Shown here: positions 13,757-22,336 of the stretch, one piece after another
Position numbering within the stretch: position 1 is the stretch's first letter
Layout of the letters: every line of letters starts with the position of its first letter
NCBI GenBank assembly: GCA_035763085.1
Contig: DASUBV010000224.1
Span: 1 to 30,882, forward strand
Direction of reading: 5' to 3'
Source: DASUBV01 sp035763085
GTDB taxonomy: Bacteria; Actinomycetota; Actinomycetes; Streptosporangiales; Streptosporangiaceae
DNA length: 30,882 nt
The notes under the pieces: generated by a model
What the model was told of the DNA's origin: nothing
Seen by the model: the letters and a program-made list of their open reading frames with translations, nothing else
Databases searched by the model: none
Program-made: the position numbers and the translations under genes

Positions 13757-15505
13757 ATGAACCGGAATAGGAAACTCGGCTTCGCGGCCCTGGGGCTTGC
13801 GGCGGCATTCGGCATCGCCGCGTGCGGCGAGTCAGGGGCGCCGCAGTCGTCGCAGGGCAACCAGTACAACGCCGCGATCGGGAACACCGTGCGCCCGTCC
13901 AGTACTAGCGGCGGCACCATCACCTTCGACAACAGCAGCGTTCCCGACTCCACCGACCCGGGCAACACCTACTACGCCAATCAGTGGAACGTGATCCGCC
14001 TGTACGGGCGGACCCTGGTGACCTACAAGTCCCAGCCGGGGGCGGCGGGCAACCAGCTCACCCCGGACCTGGCCACCAGCATGGGCCAGGTCAGCGCGGA
14101 CGGCCTGACCTGGACTTATCACCTCAAGCCCGGCCTCAAGTTCGAGGACGGCACGGCCATCACCAGCAAGGACGTGAAGTACGCGGTCGAGCGCAGCTAT
14201 GCCAAGGACGTGCTGCCCAACGGCCCCGGCTACTACTCCCTGCTGCTCAAGGACCCGAACTATCCGGGCCCGTACAAGGACAAGGCGCCGGACAAGCTGG
14301 GCCTGACCTCGGTCACGACGCCCAACGACACCACGATCGTCTTCCACCTGCAAAAGCCGTTCGCCGACTTTGACTACGTGGCGGCGCTGCCGCAGACGGT
14401 CCCGGTGCCGCCGGCCAAGGACAAGGGCGCCAACTACCAGCTGCACCCGGTCTCCAGCGGCCCGTACAAGTTCCAGAGCTACCAGCTGGACAAGCAGTAC
14501 ACGCTGGTCAAGAACCCGCAGTGGAAGGCATCGACCGATCCCAACCGCAAGCAGCTGGCCAACAAGATCGTGTTCAAGCTGAACGTCAACGCCGACACGA
14601 TCGACAACAACCTGCTGCACGGCTTCGCGGACGTTGACGTGGCCGGGACGGGCGTGCAGGCCGCGGCGCGAGCCGAGATCCTGTCCACCCCGCGGCTGAA
14701 GAACAACGCCGACAACGCCCTCAGCGGCTTCCTGTGGTTCACCTACATCAACTCGAAGGTGAAGCCGCTGGACAACGTGCACTGCCGGCGGGCCGTCGAG
14801 TACGCCGCCGACAAGGTCGCCTACCAGACCGCCTACGGCGGCCCGGTGGCCGGCGGGCAGATCGCCAGCACGGTGCTCACGCCCAACATTGTCGGCTACA
14901 AGAAGTTCGACCTGTACGAGGCGCTCAGCAAGCCGCACGGCGACCTGACCAAGGCCCGCCAGGAGCTGCAGGCCTGCGGTCAGCCCAACGGCTTCAGCAC
15001 GACCATGGCCTTCCGGTCGGACCGGCCGAAGGAGAAGGCCACCGCCACGGCTGAGCAGGAAGCACTGTCGCGGGTGGGCATCAAGCTCACGCTGCAGGGC
15101 TACCCGTCGGGCAAGTACTTCACCAACTTCGCCGGCGTGCCGAACTACGTGCACCAGCACGACCTCGGCCTGGCGGTCGGCGGCTGGGCGCCCGACTGGC
15201 CGGACGGCTACGGGATGCTCTACTACGTGACCGCCGGCCCGGCCATCCAGGCGGCGGGCAACACCAACATCGGTGAGCTGAACAACCCGCAGGTCAACCA
15301 GATGTTCGAGAAGGCGGTCGCGACCAAGAACGCCACGGACAGGAACAAGATCTGGTCGCAGATCGACCACAAGGTCATGGAAGAGGCAGTGATCCTGCCC
15401 GGCGTCTACGCCAAGTCGCTGCTGTACCGCAGCCCTGACCTGACCAACGTGTTCGTGCACAACTACTACGCCATGTACAACTACTCCACGCTCGGCAAGA
15501 AGTGA
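13757..15505 (+). CDS. Peptide-type ABC transporter substrate-binding lipoprotein
   Basis: 582-residue solute-binding protein of family 5 (SBP_bac_5, DppA/OppA-like). The start at 13757 gives a clean lipoprotein signal: MNRNRK, a hydrophobic stretch, then lipobox GIAAC with the lipidated Cys23. The longer ATG at 13730 has no ribosome site. Family segments are WTYHLKPGLKFEDGTAITSKDVKYAVER near residues 125-155, FADVDVAGTGVQ in the middle, and GGWAPDWPDGYGMLYYV toward the end. It sits on the outer face of the membrane and delivers substrate to the two permeases. The substrate cannot be told from sequence. A very stable hairpin follows it. Confidence 0.93.
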   Translation: MNRNRKLGFAALGLAAAFGIAACGESGAPQSSQGNQYNAAIGNTVRPSSTSGGTITFDNSSVPDSTDPGNTYYANQWNVIRLYGRTLVTYKSQPGAAGNQLTPDLATSMGQVSADGLTWTYHLKPGLKFEDGTAITSKDVKYAVERSYAKDVLPNGPGYYSLLLKDPNYPGPYKDKAPDKLGLTSVTTPNDTTIVFHLQKPFADFDYVAALPQTVPVPPAKDKGANYQLHPVSSGPYKFQSYQLDKQYTLVKNPQWKASTDPNRKQLANKIVFKLNVNADTIDNNLLHGFADVDVAGTGVQAAARAEILSTPRLKNNADNALSGFLWFTYINSKVKPLDNVHCRRAVEYAADKVAYQTAYGGPVAGGQIASTVLTPNIVGYKKFDLYEALSKPHGDLTKARQELQACGQPNGFSTTMAFRSDRPKEKATATAEQEALSRVGIKLTLQGYPSGKYFTNFAGVPNYVHQHDLGLAVGGWAPDWPDGYGMLYYVTAGPAIQAAGNTNIGELNNPQVNQMFEKAVATKNATDRNKIWSQIDHKVMEEAVILPGVYAKSLLYRSPDLTNVFVHNYYAMYNYSTLGKK

Positions 15506-15535
15506 CCGGGAGCGCTCGTGCGAGCAGGTGAGCGT

Positions 15536-15566
15536 CCTGGCGCCGGGGCCTGGCCCCGGCGCCAGG
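15536..15566 (+). promoter_or_regulatory. 14-bp intercistronic stem-loop in the ABC operon
   Basis: CCTGGCGCCGGGGC (15536-15549) and its exact complement (15553-15566) enclose a 3-base loop, between the binding-protein stop and the next permease start. The stem is very stable and lacks a T-run. Such stems after binding-protein genes commonly cause partial termination or protect the upstream mRNA end, yielding more binding protein than permease. It also overlaps the only AGGG ribosome site of the downstream gene. Confidence 0.6.
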
Positions 15567-15576
15567 GCGGCGCGCC

Positions 15577-16584
15577 ATGATCGCCTTCATCGTCCGGCGG
15601 CTGCTGGTCACGGTGCTCTTGCTGGTCATCGTCAGCATGATCACCTTCGCCATCTTCTTCCTGGTGCCGCGGCTGGCCGGGCAGACGTCCTTCGAGCTGG
15701 CCTCGCAGTACGTCGGGCGCAACCCGTCACCGGCCGCAATCCGGGCCGTCGAGCAGAAGCTCGGCTTCGACCAGCCGCTGGTCGTGCAGTACGGGCGGTT
15801 CGTCAAGGGCATCGTGCTCGGCGCCCACTACAACGCCGGCCCGGACAAGACGTACTGCCCGCCGCCGTGCTTCGGCTACTCCTTCCGCAATCAGCAGCCG
15901 GTGTGGCCGATGCTGATGAGCAACCTGCCGGTGACCGCCTCGCTGGCGGTCGGCGCGGCCATCTTGTGGCTGGCCGGCGGCATCACCATCGGCGTGATCT
16001 CCGCGCTGCGCCGGGGCACGCTGTTCGACCGCTTCTCCATGGGAATCGCGCTGGCCGGGGTGTCCCTGCCGATCTTCTTCACCGGCCTGATCGCACTGCA
16101 GCTGTTCAGCTACAACTGGGCCATCTTCCCCGACCTGCAGTACGTGGGGCTCACCGATAACCCGATCGCCTGGGCGCGCAACCTGATCCTGCCGTGGGTG
16201 ACGCTTGCCTTCTTGTATGCCGCCCTGTACGCCCGGCTGACCCGGGCCGGGATGCTCGAGACGATGAGCGAGGACTACATCCGCACGGCCAGGGCCAAGG
16301 GCCTGCCGGAGCGCACGGTCATCGTCAAGCACGGCCTGCGGGCCGCGCTCACCCCGATCGTCACCATCTTCGGCATCGACCTGGGCCTGCTGCTCGGCGG
16401 CGCGGTGCTCACCGAGTTCACCTTCTCGCTGCACGGCCTGGGCCTGTTCACGATCCTGGCCATCCAGAACAACGACCTGCCCGAGATCCTGGGCGTGGTC
16501 ATGCTGACCGCGTTCTTCGTGGTCATCGCCAACCTCATCGTGGACGTCCTGTACGCCTTCGTCGACCCGCGGGTGCGGTACTGA
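15577..16584 (+). CDS. Peptide-type ABC transporter permease (DppB/OppB family)
   Basis: 335-residue permease partner. N-terminal MIAFIVRRLLVTVLLLVIVS is typical of DppB, and six helices follow. The family loop is MLETMSEDYIRTARAKGLPERTVIVKHGLRAALTPI (EAA motif that contacts the ATPases), and the C-terminus reads VDVLYAFVDPRVRY. A family-typical NGRDV segment is absent, as expected for the B-type subunit. Between helices 1 and 2 it has a Cys-containing stretch (KTYCPPPCFGYS). Its stop overlaps the next ATG by one base (TGATG). Confidence 0.93.
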   Translation: MIAFIVRRLLVTVLLLVIVSMITFAIFFLVPRLAGQTSFELASQYVGRNPSPAAIRAVEQKLGFDQPLVVQYGRFVKGIVLGAHYNAGPDKTYCPPPCFGYSFRNQQPVWPMLMSNLPVTASLAVGAAILWLAGGITIGVISALRRGTLFDRFSMGIALAGVSLPIFFTGLIALQLFSYNWAIFPDLQYVGLTDNPIAWARNLILPWVTLAFLYAALYARLTRAGMLETMSEDYIRTARAKGLPERTVIVKHGLRAALTPIVTIFGIDLGLLLGGAVLTEFTFSLHGLGLFTILAIQNNDLPEILGVVMLTAFFVVIANLIVDVLYAFVDPRVRY

Positions 16585-17666
16585 TGAGCCCGGCCGCCGC
16601 GGGTGAGCTGCTGCAGGTCGCCGACCTGCGGATTCACTTCCCGACCGAGGACGGGCTGGTACGGGCGGTCGACGGGCTGTCGTTTCGCCTGGACCGCGGC
16701 CGGACGCTGGGCATCGTCGGCGAGTCCGGCTCCGGCAAGAGCGTCACCAGCCTGGGCATCATGGGCCTGCACGAGGGCACCCGCGCGCAGATCTCCGGCG
16801 AGATCCGGCTGGACGGCGAGAACCTGGTCGCCGCGCCGCGCTCGCGGGTCCGCCAGCTGCGCGGCAGCAAGATGGCGATGATCTTCCAGGACCCGCTGTC
16901 CTCGCTGCACCCGTATTACACCGTCGGTCACCAGATCACCGAGGCCTACCAGATCCACAACGACGTCAGCAAGGGCGCCGCCCGCGCTCACGCGGTCGAG
17001 CTGCTGGACCGGGTGGGCATCCCGCAGGCGGCGACCCGGGTCGACGACTACCCGCACCAGTTCTCCGGCGGCATGCGGCAGCGGGCGATGATCGCCATGG
17101 CCCTGTCCTGCGATCCCGAGCTGCTCATCGCCGACGAGCCGACGACCGCGCTGGATGTCACCGTCCAGGCGCAGATCCTGGACCTGATCGCCGACCTGCA
17201 GGCCGAGTTCGGGTCGGCGGTCATCATCATCACCCACGACCTGGGCGTGGTCGCGGAACTGGCCGATGACGTGCTGGTCATGTACGCCGGCAAGGCCGTG
17301 GAGTACGGCAGCGCCGACGATGTCTTCGGCGATCCCGGCCACCCCTACACCTGGGGCCTGCTGGAGTCCATGCCGCGGCTGGACACCGAGCGCCGGGACC
17401 GGCTGAACCCGATCCCCGGCACGCCGCCCAGCCTGATCCGGCTGCCGTCCGGCTGCGCGTTCAGCCCGCGCTGCGCCTACGCGGCGCTGAACGGCGGGCG
17501 CAGCGAGCGCGAGGTCCCGCCGCTGCGCGAGACCGGCCCCGGCCACCTGACCGCCTGCCACCTGCCGCTGGCCCGGCGCCGCGCCATCACCGCCGGCCTG
17601 CGCAGCGTGGCCGAGGACAGCGACCTGGCCCGCCCGGCCCAGGAATCCGGCCCGGGAATGAGGTGA
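16584..17666 (+). CDS. Peptide-type ABC transporter ATPase (DppD/OppD family)
   Basis: 360-residue nucleotide-binding subunit. Walker A is GESGSGKS (about residues 46-53), the Q-loop is MIFQDPLSSLHP, the signature is FSGGMRQRAMIAMAL, Walker B is LLIADEPTTALDVTVQ, and the switch is ITHDLGVV. The oligopeptide-type C-terminal extension with Cys residues (SGCAFSPRCAYA...LTACHLP) is present and in this family can carry a 4Fe-4S cluster. The frame is open further upstream through the permease gene, but the ATG at 16584 matches the family N-terminus (LLQVADLRIHFPTEDG). Confidence 0.94.
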   Translation: MSPAAAGELLQVADLRIHFPTEDGLVRAVDGLSFRLDRGRTLGIVGESGSGKSVTSLGIMGLHEGTRAQISGEIRLDGENLVAAPRSRVRQLRGSKMAMIFQDPLSSLHPYYTVGHQITEAYQIHNDVSKGAARAHAVELLDRVGIPQAATRVDDYPHQFSGGMRQRAMIAMALSCDPELLIADEPTTALDVTVQAQILDLIADLQAEFGSAVIIITHDLGVVAELADDVLVMYAGKAVEYGSADDVFGDPGHPYTWGLLESMPRLDTERRDRLNPIPGTPPSLIRLPSGCAFSPRCAYAALNGGRSEREVPPLRETGPGHLTACHLPLARRRAITAGLRSVAEDSDLARPAQESGPGMR

Positions 17667-18742
17667 CGAGGATGACGCCAGCTCCCGGCCGGCCGGGCCC
17701 GGCCGGCATCGCGAGCACCGGCCTGCCCGGCGTGCAGCCAGACGGCGCGGCCGGCCCGCTGCTGACCGTGACCGGCCTGCAGAAGTACTTCCCGGTCACC
17801 CACGGCATCATCTTCCGGCGCCAGGTCGGCGCGGTCCAGGCCGTGGACGGCCTGGACTTCACCGTCCGCCAGGGCGAGACGCTCGGCCTGGTCGGCGAGT
17901 CGGGCTGCGGCAAGACCACCACCGGGCGGCTGCTCACCCGGCTGCTGGAGCCGACCGGCGGGCAGATCATGTTCGAGGGCCGTGACATCACCCACCTGCG
18001 CGCCGGGCAGCTGCGCCCGCTGCGGCGCAACTTCCAGATGATCTTCCAGGACCCCTACTCGTCGCTGAACCCCCGGCACACCGTCGGCTCGATCGTGGGC
18101 GCGCCCTTCCGGCTGCAGCAGATCACGACCGAGGGCGGGATCAAGCGGTCGGTGCAGGAGCTGCTGGAACTGGTCGGCCTGAGCCCGGAGCACTACAACC
18201 GCTACCCGCACGAGTTCTCCGGCGGCCAGCGCCAGCGCATCGGCATCGCCCGCACGCTGGCCCTGCGGCCCGCTCTGATCGTCGCCGACGAGCCGGTCTC
18301 GGCCCTGGACGTCTCGATCCAGGCGCAGGTCATCAACCTGCTGGAGGACCTGCAGGACGAGCTCGGCCTGACCTACGTGCTGATCGCCCACGACCTGTCG
18401 GTGGTCCGGCACACCGCCGACCGGGTGGCGGTGATGTACCTGGGCAAGATCGTCGAGCTGGCCAGCAGCGTCCAGCTCTATGACCGGCCGCGGCACCCGT
18501 ACACGGTGGCGCTGCTGTCGGCGGTCCCCTCCCCCGATCCCGGCAGCCGGGCCCGCGGCCGGCGCATCCGGCTGGCCGGCGACGTGCCCAGCCCGCTGAA
18601 CCCGCCGCCGGCCTGCCGGTTCCACACCCGGTGCTGGAAGGCGCAGGAGATCTGCCGGACCGCCGAGCCGCCGCTGGCCGAGCTCGCCCCCGGCCATCAG
18701 GTGGCCTGTCACTTCCCGGAGAACACCCCCGCGTCCGGCTAG
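17663..18742 (+). CDS. Peptide-type ABC transporter ATPase (DppF/OppF family)
   Basis: 359-residue second ATPase. Walker A is GESGCGKTTTG (about residues 78-88), the Q-loop is MIFQDPYSSLNPRHTVG, the signature is FSGGQRQRIGIARTLAL, Walker B is LIVADEPVSALDVSIQ, and the switch is IAHDLSVVRH. The C-terminal Cys motif CRFHTRCWKAQEIC...ACHFPE is as in OppF/DppF. The GTG at 17663 overlaps the upstream stop (GTGA). An ATG at 17672, six bases after GAGGTG, is an equally good start, and the difference is three residues. The stop codon is the loop of a 7-bp hairpin. Confidence 0.94.
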   Translation: MTRMTPAPGRPGPAGIASTGLPGVQPDGAAGPLLTVTGLQKYFPVTHGIIFRRQVGAVQAVDGLDFTVRQGETLGLVGESGCGKTTTGRLLTRLLEPTGGQIMFEGRDITHLRAGQLRPLRRNFQMIFQDPYSSLNPRHTVGSIVGAPFRLQQITTEGGIKRSVQELLELVGLSPEHYNRYPHEFSGGQRQRIGIARTLALRPALIVADEPVSALDVSIQAQVINLLEDLQDELGLTYVLIAHDLSVVRHTADRVAVMYLGKIVELASSVQLYDRPRHPYTVALLSAVPSPDPGSRARGRRIRLAGDVPSPLNPPPACRFHTRCWKAQEICRTAEPPLAELAPGHQVACHFPENTPASG

Positions 18743-18749
18743 GCCGGAC
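18733..18749 (+). terminator. Hairpin with the ABC operon stop codon as its loop
   Basis: GTCCGGC (18733-18739), loop TAG (the stop codon), GCCGGAC (18743-18749) give a perfect 7-bp stem at the operon end. A second inverted repeat, GCCTAC-GGGCCA-GTAGGC at 18854-18871, lies further down. Either may end transcription. No T-run. Confidence 0.4.
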
Positions 18750-18910
18750 ATCAGCCCGCGCGCCGCGCGAGCACGCGCCGGCCGGCCAGGCGGGGCGGCC
18801 GCGAGACGGCCCTGGCAGGCCATTTCGCGGATATACGGCGCCGAAGCGACAAGGCCTACGGGCCAGTAGGCTGACTCGACGCATCGGACGATCCAGCTCG
18901 GTACAGCTAA

Positions 18911-18930
18911 CCGGGAAATACTGGGAAATT
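18911..18930. repeat. Tandem 10-bp direct repeat before the signalling operon
   Basis: CCGGGAAATA and CTGGGAAATT lie head to tail, ending 27 bases before the ATG at 18958. It is AT-richer than its surroundings. One helical-turn spacing makes it a possible activator or response-regulator site. Confidence 0.35.
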
Positions 18931-18957
18931 ACGGACGGCGGATCAGAAACAGGGCTT

Positions 18958-20184
18958 ATGGTCAGTCGGAATGCCACGCCCGCCGGGATGCCGGCCCGGG
19001 CAGCGCCCGGCCCGCTGGGCGTGCTGCTGATTGAGGACGACGACGGCGACGCGCTGCTCGTCGAGGAGCTGCTGCTGGACGCCGTCGCCCAGGTCAGCCT
19101 GCGCCGGGCCCGGTCGCTGGCCGAGGCCCGGCAGCTGCTGCCTGAGGTCACCTGCGTGCTGCTGGACCTGGGACTGCCCGACTCCCGCGAGCTGGAGGGC
19201 CTGCACTGGCTGCAGGAGCAGGCCCCGACGGTGGCCGTGGTGGTGCTCACCGGCCTGGCCGATGAGCACCTGGGCGCGGCGGCGGTCCGCGCCGGAGCTC
19301 ACGACTACCTGGTGAAAGGCCAGGTTGACGGCTCGCTGCTGCACCGGGTCATCCGGTATGCGGTCGAGCGGCGGCGCGGCGAGGACGTCCAGCGGCAGCT
19401 GCATGAGGCCCGGCTGGTGGCCCGGGAGAACGCACGGCTGGAGCGCGGGCTGCTGCCCTCGCCGCTGCTGTCGGACACGCGGCTGACGGTGGCCAGCCGG
19501 TACCGGCCCGGCGGCGGGCAGAGCCTGCTGGGCGGCGATTTCTACGACGTGATCGAGGCCGCTGACGGCTGGGTGCACACGCTGGTCGGCGATGTGTGCG
19601 GGCGGGGACCGGATGAGGCGGCGCTCGGCGTGTGCCTGCGGGTTGCCTGGCGGACGATGGTCCTGGCCGGGCGGCCGATGGCCGAGACCATCGCGGCTGT
19701 CGAGCAGGTGCTGGTCAACGAGCGCCATCAGGACCGGATGTTCAGCACCCTGTGCGTGCTGTCAGTCGCGCCGGACCGGGCGCACGGGCGGCTGCACCTG
19801 GCCGGCCACCCGCCGCCGCTGCTGATCACCCCGGAGCGGGTCAGCGAGCTGGCCGCGCCGGTCTGCCTGCCGGTCGGCATCGGCGCCGCCGAGCAGTGGC
19901 CCAGCAGCGAGGTCCGGCTCGGCCCGGCCTGGACCGTGCTGATGTACACCGACGGGCTGGTCGAGGGCAAGGTGGGCGCCGGGCCGGAGCGCCTGGGCAG
20001 CGAGGGGCTCATCAGCTGCCTGACCAGCATCCTGCCCGCGCTGCCCGGGGCCGGGGCCGCGTCGCCGCAGCGCGATGAGCGGCTGCTGGACGCGCTCATC
20101 GACCGGGTGCGCGAGCTGAACGGCGGCGACCTGGACGACGACCTGGCGATCTTCGCCCTGGCCTGCCCGGCCGCACCGCAATGA
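18958..20184 (+). CDS. Receiver-PP2C (SpoIIE/RsbU-like) phosphatase
   Basis: 408 residues. An N-terminal receiver domain (about 20-140) has the acidic pair EDDDGD, phospho-acceptor Asp70 in VLLDLGLPDS, and the VKG lysine. A helical linker (QRQLHEARLVARENARLERGLLPSPL) leads to a PP2C-like SpoIIE domain (about 175-405) with metal-binding GGDFYDV, GDVCGRGPDEAA and MYTDGLVE, ending DDDLAIFAL. Such proteins dephosphorylate anti-sigma-factor antagonists when their receiver is phosphorylated. The ATG at 18958 precedes the conserved receiver start, although the frame is open further upstream. The stop overlaps the kinase start (ATGA). No anti-sigma or antagonist gene is in the window. Confidence 0.93.
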   Translation: MVSRNATPAGMPARAAPGPLGVLLIEDDDGDALLVEELLLDAVAQVSLRRARSLAEARQLLPEVTCVLLDLGLPDSRELEGLHWLQEQAPTVAVVVLTGLADEHLGAAAVRAGAHDYLVKGQVDGSLLHRVIRYAVERRRGEDVQRQLHEARLVARENARLERGLLPSPLLSDTRLTVASRYRPGGGQSLLGGDFYDVIEAADGWVHTLVGDVCGRGPDEAALGVCLRVAWRTMVLAGRPMAETIAAVEQVLVNERHQDRMFSTLCVLSVAPDRAHGRLHLAGHPPPLLITPERVSELAAPVCLPVGIGAAEQWPSSEVRLGPAWTVLMYTDGLVEGKVGAGPERLGSEGLISCLTSILPALPGAGAASPQRDERLLDALIDRVRELNGGDLDDDLAIFALACPAAPQ

Positions 20185-21827
20185 TGACGAGCCCGCCGGG
20201 CGTGCCGGACGGTCCGGGTCCTGGCGGTCCGGGTCGCGGCGGTCCGGGTCCTGCGAGTGCCGGGCAGCCAGGACCGCACGGGCGGCCGAGGCGCCGCCCG
20301 GCAGGCGGCTGGCCGCTCGGCCGGCTCATCTCGATCGCGATCGGCGTGATGGCCGTGTTCTCGGTGGCCGCGATCGTGACCGGCAGCCTGGCCCTGCGCG
20401 ACCTGTCCACGGCCCGCAGCCAGGTCGTCAGCAAGCTCGACCCGGCCGCCTTCGAGGCCTCGCAGTTGTACGTCGCGCTGCTCAACCAGGAATCCGGCGT
20501 CCGCGGCTACGCGCTGACGGCGGATCAGGCCTTCCTGGCCCCCTACAACCAGGGCGTGGCCGCCCAGCGCCAGGCCGTCAGCCGGCTCCGCCGCCTGCTG
20601 CCGGGCATGCCCGCCGCGCAGGCCGAGCTGGCCCTGGTGACGGCCCGGGCGAGGCAGTGGCGCGCGGTGTACGCCCAGCCCGCCATCAGCCAGGTGGCCG
20701 CGCAGGGGAAGCCGCTGACCGGCCCGGCGATCCAGCAGGGCAAGGCCAGCTTCGACAGCATGCGCGCGCCGCTGACCCGGCTGCAGGCCTCAGTAGCCGC
20801 GCAGCGCACCGCGGCCGTGGCCTCGCTGCGGTCATCCTCAACGGAGCTGAACGCGGCCTGCATCGTCATCGCGGCCGGGCTGCTGGTCATCCTGGTCGCC
20901 CTGGCGCTCGGCGCCCGGCGCCTCGTGCTGCGGCCGCTGTCCCGGGTGGCCAGCGACGCGCGCCGGGTGGCCGACGGCGACTTCGAGCACCAGGTCGGCC
21001 GCACCGGCCCGCGCGAGCTGCAGGGCGTCGGCGAGGACGTCGAGCTGATGCGCCAGCGGATCTTGCAGGAACTGTCCGCGCTGCGCGCCAACAACGCCAT
21101 CCTGGAGGAGCGCACCCAGGACCTGCAGCGCTCCAACGCTGAGCTGGAGCAGTTCGCCTACGTGGCCTCACATGACCTGCAGGAGCCGCTGCGCAAGGTA
21201 GCGAGCTTCTGCCAGCTGCTGCAGCGGCGCTATTCCGGGCGGCTGGATGAGCGGGCCGACCAGTACATCGAGTACGCCGTCGACGGCGCCAAGCGGATGC
21301 AGGTACTGATCAACGACCTGCTGGCGTTCAGCCGGGTCGGCCGCTCCGCCGAGCACCGCGAGCCGGTTGACACCGGCGAGGCGCTGGGCCAGGCCCGGGC
21401 CAACCTGGCCGAGGCCCGCAAGGACACCAATGCGGTCATCGAGGCCGGCGACCTGCCGGTCGTGGTGGGTGAGCCCGCCCTGATCACCGCGGTGTTCCAG
21501 AACCTGCTGAGCAACGCGCTGAAGTTCCGCGGCGAGCAGCCGCCGCATGTGCTGGTGACGGCCGAGCGGGAGGGCGGCTACTGGGTCTTCTCGGTCACCG
21601 ATAACGGCATCGGCATCCCCCGGCAGTACGCCGACCGCATCTTCGTGATCTTCCAGCGCCTGCACGACCGGGCCGCCTACTCCGGGACTGGCATCGGCCT
21701 GGCCATGTGCCGGAAGATCGTCGAGTACTTCGGCGGGCGGATCTGGCTCGATACCGCCTATACCGGCGGCGCCCGGTTCTGCTTTACTCTGCCTGTCCCG
21801 GCCGAGGAGAATCTGAGTGATGAATGA
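20181..21827 (+). CDS. CHASE3 sensor histidine kinase
   Basis: 548 residues: disordered Gly/Pro N-terminus, TM1 at about 46-70, periplasmic CHASE3-like helical sensor (70-220, with LLNQESGVRGYALTAD), TM2 at about 225-245, HAMP (250-300), coiled coil, then the kinase core. Phospho-acceptor His331 is in YVASHDLQEPLRK, the phytochrome/Cph1-type H-box. The N-box is VFQNLLSNALKFR, G1 is DNGIGIP and G2 is GTGIGLAMCRKIVEYFGG. It should autophosphorylate and pass phosphate to the receiver encoded next and perhaps to the PP2C-linked receiver before it. It overlaps both neighbours. The N-terminus is encoded by a 15-bp tandem repeat. Confidence 0.93.
   Translation: MMTSPPGVPDGPGPGGPGRGGPGPASAGQPGPHGRPRRRPAGGWPLGRLISIAIGVMAVFSVAAIVTGSLALRDLSTARSQVVSKLDPAAFEASQLYVALLNQESGVRGYALTADQAFLAPYNQGVAAQRQAVSRLRRLLPGMPAAQAELALVTARARQWRAVYAQPAISQVAAQGKPLTGPAIQQGKASFDSMRAPLTRLQASVAAQRTAAVASLRSSSTELNAACIVIAAGLLVILVALALGARRLVLRPLSRVASDARRVADGDFEHQVGRTGPRELQGVGEDVELMRQRILQELSALRANNAILEERTQDLQRSNAELEQFAYVASHDLQEPLRKVASFCQLLQRRYSGRLDERADQYIEYAVDGAKRMQVLINDLLAFSRVGRSAEHREPVDTGEALGQARANLAEARKDTNAVIEAGDLPVVVGEPALITAVFQNLLSNALKFRGEQPPHVLVTAEREGGYWVFSVTDNGIGIPRQYADRIFVIFQRLHDRAAYSGTGIGLAMCRKIVEYFGGRIWLDTAYTGGARFCFTLPVPAEENLSDE
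20211..20255 (+). repeat. Three 15-bp tandem repeats encoding the kinase N-terminus
   Basis: Units GGTCCGGGTCCTGGC, GGTCCGGGTCGCGGC and GGTCCGGGTCCTGCG encode GPGPG-GPGRG-GPGPA. Copy number could vary between strains without breaking the frame. Confidence 0.8.
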
Positions 21828-22263
21828 GGATGCGCTCCCCCGCGCCGTTGATGTCCTGCTCGTGGAGGACGACGAGGGCGACGTCCTGATGACCAGGGAA
21901 GCGTTCGCTCATTTCAAGATCCGCAACCCGCTGCACGTGGTCGGTGACGGCGAGAAGGCCCTGCAGTTCGTCCGGCGGTCGGGCGAGTACTCTGACGCGC
22001 CGCGGCCCGGCCTGATCCTGATGGACCTGAACCTGCCCCGGCGCGGCGGCCTCGAGGTGCTCACCGAGCTGAAGCAGGATCCCGAGCTGCGCGTCATCCC
22101 GGTGGTGATCCTGACCACCTCGCGGGCTGCGGAGGACGTGCTGCGCAGCTATGCCCAGCACGCTAACGCCTACATCAGCAAGCCGGTCGACTTCGAGCAG
22201 TTCATCGACGTCATCCGCCAGATCGACTACTTCTTCGTGACCGTCGTCGAACTGCCGCACTGA
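21817..22263 (+). CDS. Single-domain response regulator (Rcp1-like)
   Basis: 148-residue stand-alone receiver with no output domain. Acidic pocket EDDEGD, phospho-acceptor Asp70 in LILMDLNLPRRGG, switch Thr in VVILTTSRAAED, and Lys in YISKPVDF. The MDLNLPRxGG form and the H-box of the neighbouring kinase are those of Cph1/Rcp1-type pairs, so the kinase is the likely phosphodonor. The frame can start at GTG 21817 or ATG 21820, both following a GAGGAG site and overlapping the kinase 3' end. A short CTGAG-CGTG-CTCAG stem follows the stop. Confidence 0.93.
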   Translation: MMNEDALPRAVDVLLVEDDEGDVLMTREAFAHFKIRNPLHVVGDGEKALQFVRRSGEYSDAPRPGLILMDLNLPRRGGLEVLTELKQDPELRVIPVVILTTSRAAEDVLRSYAQHANAYISKPVDFEQFIDVIRQIDYFFVTVVELPH

Positions 22264-22322
22264 GCGTGCTCAGCCGCTGACCTCCCCCGATGGGCCCTCG
22301 CTGCGCGCCGCGCACCGCCCTT

Positions 22323-22336
22323 AGACAACGATGTCT
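22323..22336. promoter_or_regulatory. LacI-family-like operator before the glutaminase-like gene
   Basis: AGACAACGATGTCT is a near-perfect 14-bp palindrome with a central CG and GACA/TGTC arms, the form typical of LacI-family operators. A TTGACA (22348-22353) begins 12 bases after it and may be a -35 box, although the -10 region (gcgaaact) is poor. About 100 bases before the start codon. Confidence 0.42.

Noticed and set aside
13832..15460. 542-codon open frame antisense to the binding-protein gene
   Set aside because: It is a GC-rich shadow of a gene with a clear lipoprotein signal and family motifs. The antisense product has no recognisable domain.
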